Assembly: GCA_020310875.1 (NCBI GenBank)
Contig: CM035412.1
Span: 131,212,874-131,276,873 of the forward strand
Direction of reading: 5' to 3'
Length of the DNA stretch: 64,000 nt
Source: Ceratopteris richardii
Lineage: Eukaryota; Streptophyta; Polypodiopsida; Polypodiales; Pteridaceae
Shown: positions 46,365 to 56,948 of the stretch, piece by piece
How the letters are laid out: each line of letters starts with the position of its first letter
How positions within the stretch are numbered: position 1 is the stretch's first letter
The notes under the pieces: model-generated
What the model was told of the DNA's origin: nothing
What the model saw: the letters and a program-made list of their open reading frames with translations, nothing else
The model's database searches: none
Program-made: the position numbers and the translations under genes

Positions 46365-49300
46365 TCAGCTTGTAGCATCCCAATTGATTGCACCTAGGAC
46401 ATCGGGTTGAGGTGTCGTGTAGTACTCAGAGTAGATAGTTTGTTCACATGCAAAGAGATGAAGCAGGTGCGTAGGCTTTGGTGGGAAGACCTCTGAGTGA
46501 TACTCCCAGAAACCTGATCTGAACATGTCTTCAAATGTCTGTTTATAGCATGCGGGGAGGTATTTGATGCATGCATGCCAAGCGTAAGCCACACGAATGC
46601 TGGGGGTGGTGCTCATGTTGTACACCAAATCGTAATTTCCATTAGTAAACCCCGGTAGACGTATCTCTGGTGGTTCTGCATTTCTAAAAGTTTTGAGCAC
46701 TACTTGCATCATGTCCAAAATTTTGAGCATCATTTGGGCTGCGACATCGGACATGGGCTTCAATCAAGGCATCCAATGTCGAATTGTTGCCATCATGTAC
46801 GCTACTGACGGTGGTCCTTGTGGTGGCACGATGTACGGATAATTGAGCCACTCCTTACATTGAGCATTATTTTGTACCTTTATGTTGAATGCCTTCCATG
46901 ATCTACGTCGCGGAACGGGGCCATAACATGGATTGTATAGTAAATGTAAAGGAGCGTGGTTCCATGTGCGGAGCATTTCAGGATATGTCTCTAGAAGCTT
47001 TTGCCGCCATGTCGGTTGAAAGATTCTACCTTTCTGTGCCTCTGGAGGAAGGTCTTTTGGTTGGAACTGTGTTGTGAAGGAAGGAATTTTCCCTGTGACT
47101 CTCTGTATTTCCGAATTGTAATATGCCAGAATAACATAGTAAGGCCTATATTGCAGTTCTGATGATATGATGAGACGTCTAGATGACAAGTTCTTGAAGT
47201 AACTAGATTGTAATACTGTTTCTTCTATGACTCTCATGGCCTGATTTTGCACCACCGTGCGCTCTTCATGAGAACTACCAATTTCTTCCACCTGTTTTAA
47301 CCACGGAGGTCATGGCGCTTCAAAAGTGTCCTGGCCTTCTTCTGTTTGTCGTCCCCTTGGGATGGGCTGTGGCTCATAATCCCCTTCAAATGTTTGTTCC
47401 ATAGGAATCTGTACTATTTCTTCGTCGATGGGAGCCTCAGGTGGGGAAGGTGGTCTTTCATAATGTAGTAGACATGCCTGCAATTCTATGACTTGCTTTT
47501 GGAGATCTTGTAGGGCCTCCGAGTCAGTGACAAGTGAAGTAGTTGAGGCAGTGGCTTTGGGGCCTGCTAGCGTTTCTTTTTGTCTTGTCTGTTTCAATTG
47601 ACCTAGTTCCTCTGATAACTGGTCATGTGCCTCGAGTAAAGTGGCATAGTCTTCAAGAATGATTTTGATGCTGTCTGGGGTCACGGCTTGAAATTTGGAA
47701 GGACTAATGGGTGCCCCGGGTGTGCTGTCGATGGCAACCTCTAAGTTTTCCTGATTCTGGAGTTGCAGGCATCGATTCTCTTCATGAGCAGCTGCAAGGT
47801 GTCGCTTGAGTAGGGCCATATTTTGCTGAAGCTTTGAGTTGCACTCTAGCTGTGTCTGTAGATGGCCTTCTACCACTTGTATTGCTTCTTGGTCTATGTT
47901 CTGTAACTGTACTTCCAATATGCTATGAGCCTCTTGCAAAGTGTGGAATTGTGTCTAGAGGTGCGCATTCTCCTCTTCTATTGCAGCAAGGCGATGTTGT
48001 AGCACTTCTGAGTGCTCTTGCAGATGTACATTATGTTGTTGGAGCTGATTGTACTCTATCCTTAACTGTGATATACATGCGCGCATGGTGTCCAATGCAT
48101 TGCCTATGGATGGTGTGGTTTGTACAATGGAAAATGCAAGGGGAGGGGATTGGGGAATGGGAAGAGTGAATGATGTGTCTATTGGAGATGTGTGTGTGGG
48201 TGAAATTGGTGGAGGGGGAATGGGAGAAGGTGGAAGTGTGGGGGGAGGGGGAGGTGCTGTGGGTGGCAAAATGTCCATACTTTCAGGAGTGGATGCAAGT
48301 GTGGTGTCTACCATGTATATTGGAATGGTAGGTGGTGTGTGTGGGAGAGTGGTGAATAAGTGTTGTGAGGATGGTAGGGATGGGATTGATGAGGAGGGTT
48401 GGGTGGTGGCTTGATACATTCTACAAAAGTAGTCATGGGCGGGTTGAAGGAATGGTGGAATGGGGGGTGGAAAATGAGAACTTGGAGGAGAGAAAGCCAT
48501 AAAAGGGGATGCGGTGGCTAGGAATCCGAAGAAAATGGATCTAGAGTCAGGATGGCCTATGGCTGAGGGCATGTGGGATGGTTGTCCTAGGGCAGGCTCT
48601 ATGAAGGACTCAGTTATGACGGTGGCGGTACTATATAGGGGGTTTTCAAAGGGGGAGAACAAAGTAGAACTAGAGGTTGGACTACGAAAGATGAAGGCTT
48701 GTTCTGTGGGTTGGGTAGTCGAGGTGATATTTACAGCTTCCGTTCGAGGAGGTGATGGGAGAGGGGTCGGTGGTAGTGGTTCGGTTGACTCATCCTAGGT
48801 GACGAGGATCTCTTGGCTAGTGGTTCCTATTGTTTGGGAGGCTATCTCAATGGGTTTGAATGTAATAATGGGTCCTTCCATTGTAGTGATGGGAATCTGG
48901 ATATTTTTACCCGACCGTGGTCGTGTTTGGAACCTTCATGGATCGTATTGAACCGGTGGCCTCTTAATCGCTGTTCAAACTGCTTCTACTACCCCATATG
49001 TTTTCGCCATCAATAAGAGACCTTCACTGTATTCTAAGTCGACTCTGGCTTCTTCCAATAGCTGAGCCATGAGCACCCAACTGCTCTGTTTGGTGAGCAA
49101 CTGTTGTGACCGCACTCGTTCCATTATTTGATATAGCCTTCGGAGTTCTGCTGTATAAGCTGGGGCTTCAGTTGTTTCTTCTACTTCTGCTTCCGAGTGT
49201 TCTAGTTGTTGCAACAAAGTTCTCTGCTTCTCCTCATCCCAATGTACATGATGGCCTTCTGTGGATTTCCTCCTTCTTTGGGAAGATGTGCCCTGTTCTT

Positions 49301-50524
49301 TTGTATCTGAATAGAACTCTACATCAGAGAGTTGTGTATTCTGCAAGAATGATTCGAAGTCGAAGGTACTCATCCCTTCAGCGTCTCCAGTCGCAGGAAA
49401 TTCAAATTCAGGAGGGACACGAGGAGCTGAGGGGGTGGCTTGTGATGTGCCTTCAGATCCAGATCTTGATATGCGAATGGTAAAGGGAGGCACAGTGGCA
49501 TCCCCTCGTGGCGAGACTTCCGGGGTCGTTAGAACTTCGCGTGTTTGGACACAAGGAATAGAGCCCCTCATGCGCTTGGATTGATGTGTGGCGGATTTGA
49601 GTCTCTTGAACATTTGTAGTTGTGACCATGTTAAAGCACGTTCAATAGGTACATCGTATGCTAAGCACTTGTAGATGATGCGCGTGATTGCACAACATCC
49701 ATTCACCACTAGCTTTCTATGTGACCTTTTATTTGCTTCATACAGCTTCTCTATAATCCATACAAGAAGCTTAATCTGTAATGCACTTGTCTCTGCCAAG
49801 TGAAGAGCGAACCAGATCTGCTTGTGGGGTTGAGTGTACTGATCTTGACTGGGAAACGCAAAATGTTGCATGCACATGCGAAGGGGAATGGACACATTCG
49901 GTGTGAGTGCTGCCATATCTTTCAACTTTTGTAGCTTCCTGTTCTTCATATTAGTGGGGATGAGAGGATCCTTCTTAGAGGGCACATGTGTGTCGTGCAT
50001 GTTGAATGTAGAGCTCACCGATTCCAAAGTGAGTTCGAACCTTTTCAGCTCATTGTTGCCCAATAAGGAAGGAATGACAAATGATCCTGGTTTATCTTTT
50101 TCTTCATGCTCCTGTAATGTTGAGACCAAGTAGTAACATCGTAGGAGATCTGGTTTGGGTAAAGGTGCTGCAAAGTATTCGACCAGCCCTGCACGCTCCC
50201 ATATGGTCTGCATATCTTGTGTGTTTTGGAGAGTCTCAAACTCCTTGGAAAAGAACTGGAATCTGACCCATTGCTGATCATGCTCACACTTGGACTCCCA
50301 GATATACTTGGCCTCTCCTAAGGATCCTGGCATGCCACTGAACCAATGAGAGTTGGCATGGACCCTCTCTGTTATTCCTGTGGGAGGATGAGGTATAGGT
50401 ATTTGTTGGAGGTGTTGCAACTCTACGGGTCGTTCAGTTGGAGGCACATCAACAGGTAGACTATCCACATCAATCCCTGCAATACTCACTCTGCCTGTGA
50501 GCTCGGACCTATTGCTTCTGCCAT
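46365..50524 (-). pseudogene. Element E ORF3, large third ORF of unknown function (broken)
   Basis: From the GTG-in-frame position 50489 down to 46365 all pieces are in one frame, broken only by stops at 48975, 47952-47954, 47307-47309 and 46761-46763. An ATG at 50524 matches the F start but is out of frame by one base. About 1,390 codons in all. Order: N-terminal domain shared with F (HSHWF-like, KDPLIPTNMKNRKLQKLK, CCAITRIIYKCLAYDVP; 50430-49650), Ser/Glu-rich part, a region of FDFESFLQNTQLSD (about 49335-49375), Pro-rich segment (48550-48200), a long coiled coil (48130-47650), then a C-terminal domain with YRPYYVILAYYNSEIQ and NHAPLHLLYNPCYGPVP (about 46900-47150). I do not recognise the family. 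By position it corresponds to the env-like ORF of Athila elements, but I see no signal peptide or membrane segment. Confidence 0.8.
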
Positions 50525-50708
50525 GAGATTACGTGTAGCTCTTGATGCTTATCTGCTAGAAGAAGAGAGGCACATTAGCATTGCATAGGAAACAGGATGT
50601 TACGGTGTTCCCTCCACAATACTAACATGACATTTCAAGTGGTTAGGGGTTAGTGGGTGGATGGTTTGGTGATGTGTGAGAATGTTGGTTAGTGGGTTAG
50701 TGTTCATC

Positions 50709-51255
50709 CTAGATGCATACTTTGGATGTGCAATGTACTCGGAGTGCACCTTCAGAAAGGATTGATTTACAAAATTGGGTCAGGCCGCTTGATACGGGGT
50801 TTAAGTCTCCAAACTTTGATGGTGGAATCGTAGCTTGTATTAGTGAAGACACGGAAAGGTTTGTGGACTCGATTGTGTTGGATTTGGGACCTTTTGGGTA
50901 CCCATTTCCCGACATTCCTAGGTGATTGAAGATGTAGTGGTGTGGAGTGTAAATGTTTGCCCTGGGATTTGTGCCAAGGGTGCTTGTGAGTGTTGATTCA
51001 ATCTTGCGAATGGGGGTGAAGCTATTTGAGCTCGTAAGTAGGTCTTGGGCACCCATATCTATCTAGCATTTGGGATAATTGACCACTTTGGAACCCAAAT
51101 AGAAATGGTTTGTCTAGATTGATTCCTCGGATACTCCGTTGTGATCCTAGATGGTTGTTGAGAGCAGTATGGGCACCCAAGGACTGACTAGACAAGGAAG
51201 CCAGCGGAGAGAGTCAGAGCGAGGTGAAGGATTGAGTAGACAAAGCAGTCGATGC
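50709..51255 (-). pseudogene. Element E spacer with WVPK motifs, between pol and ORF3
   Basis: The minus strand carries IWVPKWS, IWVPKTYLRAQ and WVPKRSQI in one frame (about 51125-50890), matching IWVPKRS, MWVPKACLRAQ and WKWVPKRSQ in F at 61240-61480. Stops and frame changes are present. It is probably the end of the pol polyprotein or a leader of ORF3. Confidence 0.65.
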
Positions 51256-51788
51256 AAATCTGGCAGATAGGCCCTTCAAATTTTTCCAAATCAACATCTT
51301 TATAACAGTGATTTTATCACTAACAATCGTTGTAAATACCATTTCATATTTTTGTAGCTCCATTTTGTGCAAGCCAAGGAGTCCTTGAGCTTGAGGAGCC
51401 TTAGAAGTACCTACATATCAATTTTCGTATTTTTTAGACTCCGTTTAAGCCCTCAAATTGGCCCTGGAACCTAATTTTTAACTAGGCCGGACACTAGGTC
51501 TGGACAGGGCCAAAACCTAGTCAAAAACTATAAATAGAGCTAGAGAGCTCATTTTTGAGGTTATCTTGTAAGTGATTTGAACTTGTAAGAGCTTTTTGAA
51601 AGTAATCTAAGAACTCCATTGCTTCTCACTCTTTGTCTTACTGTGTGAGCGCGTGTGTGTGTATGTGTGTGCATGTTGGTGTGCTTCTCACTCACGCACT
51701 TGTGCCTTCACTTGCTCGAGGTCTTCATACCATCCTCACGTCTTCCCGGATTGACATTAAAGGAGGTGCTACTCATCACTGAGCTACA
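51256..51788 (+). repeat. Element F 5' LTR (left border approximate)
   Basis: The LTR ends GAGCTACA at 51788. The blocks CCTAATTTTTAACTAGGCCG and CACTAGGTCTGGACAG are shared with P. A TATAAATAG box is at 51529-51537. Confidence 0.8.
51529..51537 (+). promoter_or_regulatory. Probable TATA box, element F LTR
   Basis: TATAAATAG is followed by AGCTAGAGAGCTCA, the same block as in the LTRs of P and E. Confidence 0.6.
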
Positions 51789-51796
51789 CCAAATTT

Positions 51797-51814
51797 TGGC
51801 GCCGTTGCCGGGGA
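51797..51814 (+). other. Element F primer binding site
   Basis: TGGCGCCGTTGCCGGGGA begins eight bases after the LTR end. It is the Athila-type site. Confidence 0.94.
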
Positions 51815-52292
51815 TCGAGCTTTGAGGACGAGCGTGTGATGGTAAGACGTAGATTTGAGATGTTGGCGTCATAGGTAATTTCTTTACTCTTCTTATTTTT
51901 CTCTTCCTTCCCTCACCACCATCATCACCATCATCATCCTCACCATCTCCCACCTCCATCTCCATCATCGCAAAAAATTTCAGTTTTTTGACTATATCTC
52001 CTTCCTCCTTTCATTTCCCTCATTTCACTTGTGAGAGAGAGCGAGAGAGCGAACTGTTGTGTGCTATTTTTTGCATGTTTCTTGAGTTTGCTTGCAGGTT
52101 CCAGCAGCATCATCCCCTCCAGCACGTTGCGCAGGTACGAAAATGTGCAGAACTGTCTCGCAGTCGCTAGCTTCTGTCGATCGCGATTGACAGAAATTTT
52201 CATCTTTTGGTAAAACTGAGTGCACCCCAGTAGACTAGAGGCTTGGCGCAGCACAGATCCACAAAACTTTTTGAAAAAAATTGCAAATTTTC

Positions 52293-52633
52293 AGTCCATC
52301 GCGATTGATAGCATCAATCGCGACTGACACCTGTCCATCGCGACGGACAGCCATCAATCGCGACAGATAGCCATCAATCGCGACGGACAGCCATCCATCG
52401 CGACGGACAACCATCAATCGCGACGGACAACCATCCATCGCGACCGACACCTGTCAATCGCGACGGACAGCCATCCATCGCGACGGACACCTATCAATCG
52501 CGACGGAGCCATCCATCACGACAGACACCCATCCATCGCGACGGACAGCCATCCATCACGACAGACACCAGTCCATCGTGATTGACAGCCCAGTCCATCG
52601 CGATTGACAGCCCAGTCCATCGCGATTGACAGC
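52293..52633 (+). repeat. Leader repeat array of element F (CCATCGCGACGGACAG type)
   Basis: Seventeen units of about 20 bases, each with (C/A)AATCGCGA or CCATCGCGA followed by (C/T)(G/T)GACA. The core ATCGCGAT is palindromic. An isolated unit lies earlier at about 52176-52192. Both strands give artefact ORFs (52235-52450 and 52494-52715). Confidence 0.92.
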
Positions 52634-53441
52634 CATTTTTGGCTAAATTTTTAGGGTTTTTTAAATTGAAGATTTTGGCTAATTTTGGACATGGATAATG
52701 GACTCTAGAGCACATAAGGAGGCTATAGGCAAATAACCCGAGGAAAACCTGTTGCCTTGTTGGCCTGTTTGAACCCTGTTTTAATCCCTAAAGCCTGAAC
52801 TAACATAACTCCCGCATACGAAATCCGTTTGCTGTGATTTTGAAGTTGACCATACCCCTAGGTAGGAAAACTGAGGGATCCTTGGGATTGTTTTCCATAA
52901 AGGCAAGGATAATTTGGTCTGTGAGTACATGCATGAAAGTTGTCTATGGTGTCATTTGAATCTAAGTCTTGAGCTAACCGTGGGACTTTTACAGGTCCAA
53001 CAAGAGCACTTGAGGGCATTCTAAGCAAGAGTAAGTGCAAGCTCGGGAACACGCGTCCTGGGCACACCAGGGCAACAACACAAGAAGGAAACTCAAGGTT
53101 GGAAAATCCTCAACACCCTCTGTCAATTCCTAGCTTAGGCTAAGAACGACTAGTGCTAGGAGTAAGTCAGGGCAACGATAGGTATCAATCAAGTTGAAGA
53201 CTACCTATGCACTCAAGTTCAAGATTAAACATAATCTCTTCGTGATGCGATAACCTTAAAGGAAAGAATCTAACGTGGAACGATCAACTTACAGTGCAAA
53301 AATTAAATCAAATATTCCTGACGACGTGATTTCTGACAAGAGCATAAACACGGTAACCACTAAAAAGAATCAAGTAACTGATACAAAAGAACTCAGCAAC
53401 GAGGTTGTACTTGGGCAAATTTGGGCTATTCAATTAGGCTT
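52634..53441 (+). other. Element F leader, 3' part
   Basis: About 800 non-coding bases lie between the array and the gag ATG. No domain or repeat was recognised. Packaging signals would be expected in this part, but none can be pointed to. Confidence 0.6.
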
Positions 53442-56400
53442 ATGAACCTTAGATCAGGGCGACATCTAGGGAGAGATAGACAAAGTCTTAGGTCTTCAGA
53501 GGCTAGTGTCAACCACACTGCTAGGTCGTGGGCCCAGAAGTTGAGCCACCACTCATACTACCCTAGCTCTGAGACTAGTGAATTAGAGATGTCTCAAGGC
53601 ATGGACCGACCTACGGGAAGTTCAAGAGTGCCATACTTGCACAGGGTAGAAGGCCCGTACAAGACGCAGCTGGAATACCTTAGGACCAACCGATTAGGTG
53701 CTAGCATCTATGAGGATGGCCTAGGAAGATCTGTGGTCCAGATTAAAAACCCTGACCAATCCATAGGACTAAAGCACCCAGCTGTCAAGTTTGAAAACAG
53801 AGCATACTTGGACAAAGAAGGAACCATATACGTAGTCACCAGTCACCCAGATAGGACGGACGAATTTGGAAATGTGATCCCAGAAGTGGACTTAGGTGAC
53901 CTAGAGCAAGGAAACATGGGTACAGAACCTAGAACCCCTAGAGGCAAATCGGTTCTCACTAGGATTATCACACCAGAGTGGATTCCCCAGGATAATAAGA
54001 GCATAGATTTGCTCCTCAATCGAGAGACTGACGAAGCCTTTTGGAGGTATAAATTTGATCGGCCAAATGATATAGGAACAATCATAATCTATGAGTTTAA
54101 GGATCCAGATAGCCCAGGCAGAGTGACCTACTTAGATCACGCTTCAGAGAGGATCTTTGTGGTTACAGAACATGATAGACATGCTTACACTTGGAAGGGT
54201 GAATTCGTTTTCCCCCAACCAAGATCGAATGTGTCCTATGGTCACCCTGGAGCTGGAACATCCCAAGCTCATGGAACTCAAAGGGACAGAAGTAGAGATA
54301 GGCCAGAAGTAAGCTTTGCCAACCCAGGGGGCAGAGAAAGAACGAGGACGGAAACAAACAGAGTAGAACCTGATGTACTTAAAGCTCCCAGGAATCAAAG
54401 AAATGTGGATGAGTTCCCTCTACCACGACCTAGAGAGCACACAAGGACTCTGAGACCGACTCAGCTAGTTAAGTCCATGAAGAACTACTTCGATGGCACT
54501 GGAGATCCATACGATCATGTGGCTGAGTTTAGGCAAGTCTTGAGAGCTGAACAAGTGGAAGATCTGTTCACGCAATACAATGACTTTGGTCTAACCCTTA
54601 GGAACACTGCCCTGACTGGGTTTCAGCCACTAAACGAGAGGCAGTTCAGGAGCATAGACCAACTTCTAGAGGCATTCATTATCGAATTCTCTAAAAGTGG
54701 CATAAGACATAACACTTCCTCGCTGATTCACAGCTTCAAGCAAACCCCTCAAGAGACCGTGAGACTTGCTGGAAGAAGATTTAGACAATACTTGGAGAGA
54801 TGCCCTGTCCCTGAGCTACCCACGCCAGCTAAGCAAGTGGCTTTATTCTTGGATGGATTGCTAAGTACAAAGTTGAGATCCTATGTGTACTTGAAGGACC
54901 CTCGGACCATAGAAGAGTGTGTACGCATGTGCATTGACATCGAGGATAACCTAGGGGAGGAGTTAGAGCTTTCCAAAATATACAAAGATTCTAATAGTGC
55001 CTCTAGCCTCTCTTCCATGCAATCCACATCAATTGAGGAACTCGCTGAGAAAGTGGCACAAAAACTAGGTGTCTCTAGCAAACAAATCCCAAGGTTTGCC
55101 CCTGTGAAAAGATGCTATACTTGTGGTGGCGACCACATGGCGAATGTATGTCCCATTATGGCTCAACCCCAAGTAAATCCTAGTAGCCAGTACTGCACCA
55201 TAGAACGGAGGTACACCAATCACACCGCGCAAGATTGCCCCTACAATAAGCAAACCGTTAGGCAGACGTACCCACAACCATACCCTCAACAAGGAAGATA
55301 CCAGAATCAGTACCCACCGCAACAATATGCTAGGCCTCAACAAACCTACCAACCACAATACCAAAACCAACAAAGGCCCCAGCCTGTGTTGGCACAACAA
55401 CCCCCTACCCCAGCTAATGTGATCCTAGTAAAATATGCAGCTGCAGAAGAGAACCTGAATAGAGCTATAGTCCCTGTAACACCATTGCTTTCTGAAAGTG
55501 ACCCGAGTGACCATAGCTTTGATTCGACGCATATTGACAGCCCCCAGGCCTACTACATGCAATCTCCTGAACATGGTGAGTCCTACTATAGTGAAGAGCC
55601 AAATGAACCTAGTTGGGAGTCTGATTACACAAACGTCATGTATGCAAACCCCAACCCTAGACCTCAGCTGAGGCAAGTAAGACCCCCATTCCCTAGAGGA
55701 CCGTGCTACAGATGTCAGGGAGATCACCTCATTCGTGATTGCCCCTTACCTCCACCTACACAACCCCAGTCAGTGACGATCCAGGGCTTTTGCCAAGAGT
55801 GTGGAAAAGAGCATCTCTTGCGAGACTGCCCTAAGAATCCTAATAATATGCCAAGAATCACTCCTATTAACGTTATTGGGTTAGTGGTAGATTCCACAGG
55901 AAGTGTGACTTCCACTGCACCAGTACAAGTAATCACTAGAGCCCAAGCCTTGCAACAGAACCAAAGCGTAGGCCAGGAAAAGAGCCCAGATGTTAGTGAA
56001 ACGGAGAGCATGACAAAGAAGAGGACTAGAGCTTGGAGAGATAGTCGTGAAAGAATGAAAAGGCAATGGGCAAAAAAGATGAGTGAACTCGAGGAAAGCC
56101 TCAGAGAAACAAAGGCCAAGATAACTGAACTCACATCTCAAACTCCCTCTCACACTAGCCCATCTCCACCATTCCCAACTCCATCCGACCGGCCACCTTC
56201 CAAACCACCTCACCTAATTCCACCACCCCCTAGAGTAGGATCAGTCCTAGCAGATCCCACTCCCGAGGACCTTAATATGATGCTTAAAGCATATCAGGCC
56301 AGAATCCAAGAAGGGCCAACCGTAACCGATCATGAAAAATGTTACCCTAGAGCAGAACTAGAGCTAGAACGAACCAAAATTTGCGCGAAGATGGTGGAAT

Positions 56401-56948
56401 TGGCTCAGACTATGTTTGAAGCCAGTCGCCTCTTTAACATCTCTAGTTCAGCTAAGACGCAGTTACACTTTGATGGACTGCTAGAACGAATAGAGAGGCT
56501 AATTGCACAATCAGAAAAGGAACCCGCCTCTCAAAATAAAGGCAAGGCAAGTGAGAACGTGAGCCTACCTCCCCAGGAATCCTACGTGCCTAACTCTACG
56601 GAGCCAGACACATCATCTTCTATGAATCGGTTCACACCAGAGTTCTTACGAGAGATTCAAGAAGACAAATGGGCTAAGGAAAGTGAAGTCCCTCCTCCCA
56701 TTGAACTTGTGGATGATGCACACGACCAATTCCCACAAGACATCCCATCCATTTATGAGGAGCAGGAGAGCACCCACTCTCAGGAAAGACTAGACTTTGA
56801 GTCTAACTCTTTACAAGACTTACCCCACTTCACGGGTCCATGGGAAGCTAAATCTACATGTATGAGAGCACCCACGGTCATGGTACGAAATGAGGACTCA
56901 GTCATACCTAGGAACACAGAGGTAGTGAAAAACACTAAAGTACAATGA
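53442..56948 (+). pseudogene. Element F gag (about 1,170 codons, one stop to pol)
   Basis: The start is ATG 53442, giving MNLRSGRHLG; a TTG at 53421 is in frame but not preferred, and B1 starts at the same residue. Residues 1-330: family-specific region (QLEYLRTNRLGASIYEDGLG, HPAVKFENRAYLDKEG). Residues 340-520: retrotransposon-gag domain (KSMKNYFDGTGDPYDHVAEF, HNTSSLIHSFKQTP, CIDIEDNLGEEL). Then CYTCGGDHMANVC (about 55112), Gln/Pro/Tyr-rich, CYRCQGDHLIRDC (about 55702) and CQECGKEHLLRDC (about 55791), all CX2CX3HX4C, one residue shorter than the usual knuckle. A basic region with RTRAWRDSRERMKRQW and a Pro-rich/helical C-terminus follow. The TGA at 56946-56948 is in frame with pol and is probably a decayed CGA. 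Confidence 0.9.

Larger units (their letters stand above)
45633..51255 (-). mobile_element. Gypsy element E: ORF3, PPT and 3' LTR (5' part not in view)
   Basis: Reading leftward: a region matching F 61190-61620 (51255-50709), ORF3 (50524-46365), a polypurine tract and an LTR (46244-45633) that opens TGTTGGCATACAAG and ends AGAGTGACA. The element interrupts P between CCATA (45628-45632) and the expected AGCTGTGC. Its own 5' part should lie beyond element F, which starts where E stops. Confidence 0.8.

Noticed and set aside
56946..56948. Gag TGA as a programmed read-through site for pol
   Set aside because: Pol is in the same frame, but B1 has a different gag-pol joint and other decayed CGA codons are near; a C-to-T stop is simpler. 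Comparison of intact copies would decide.
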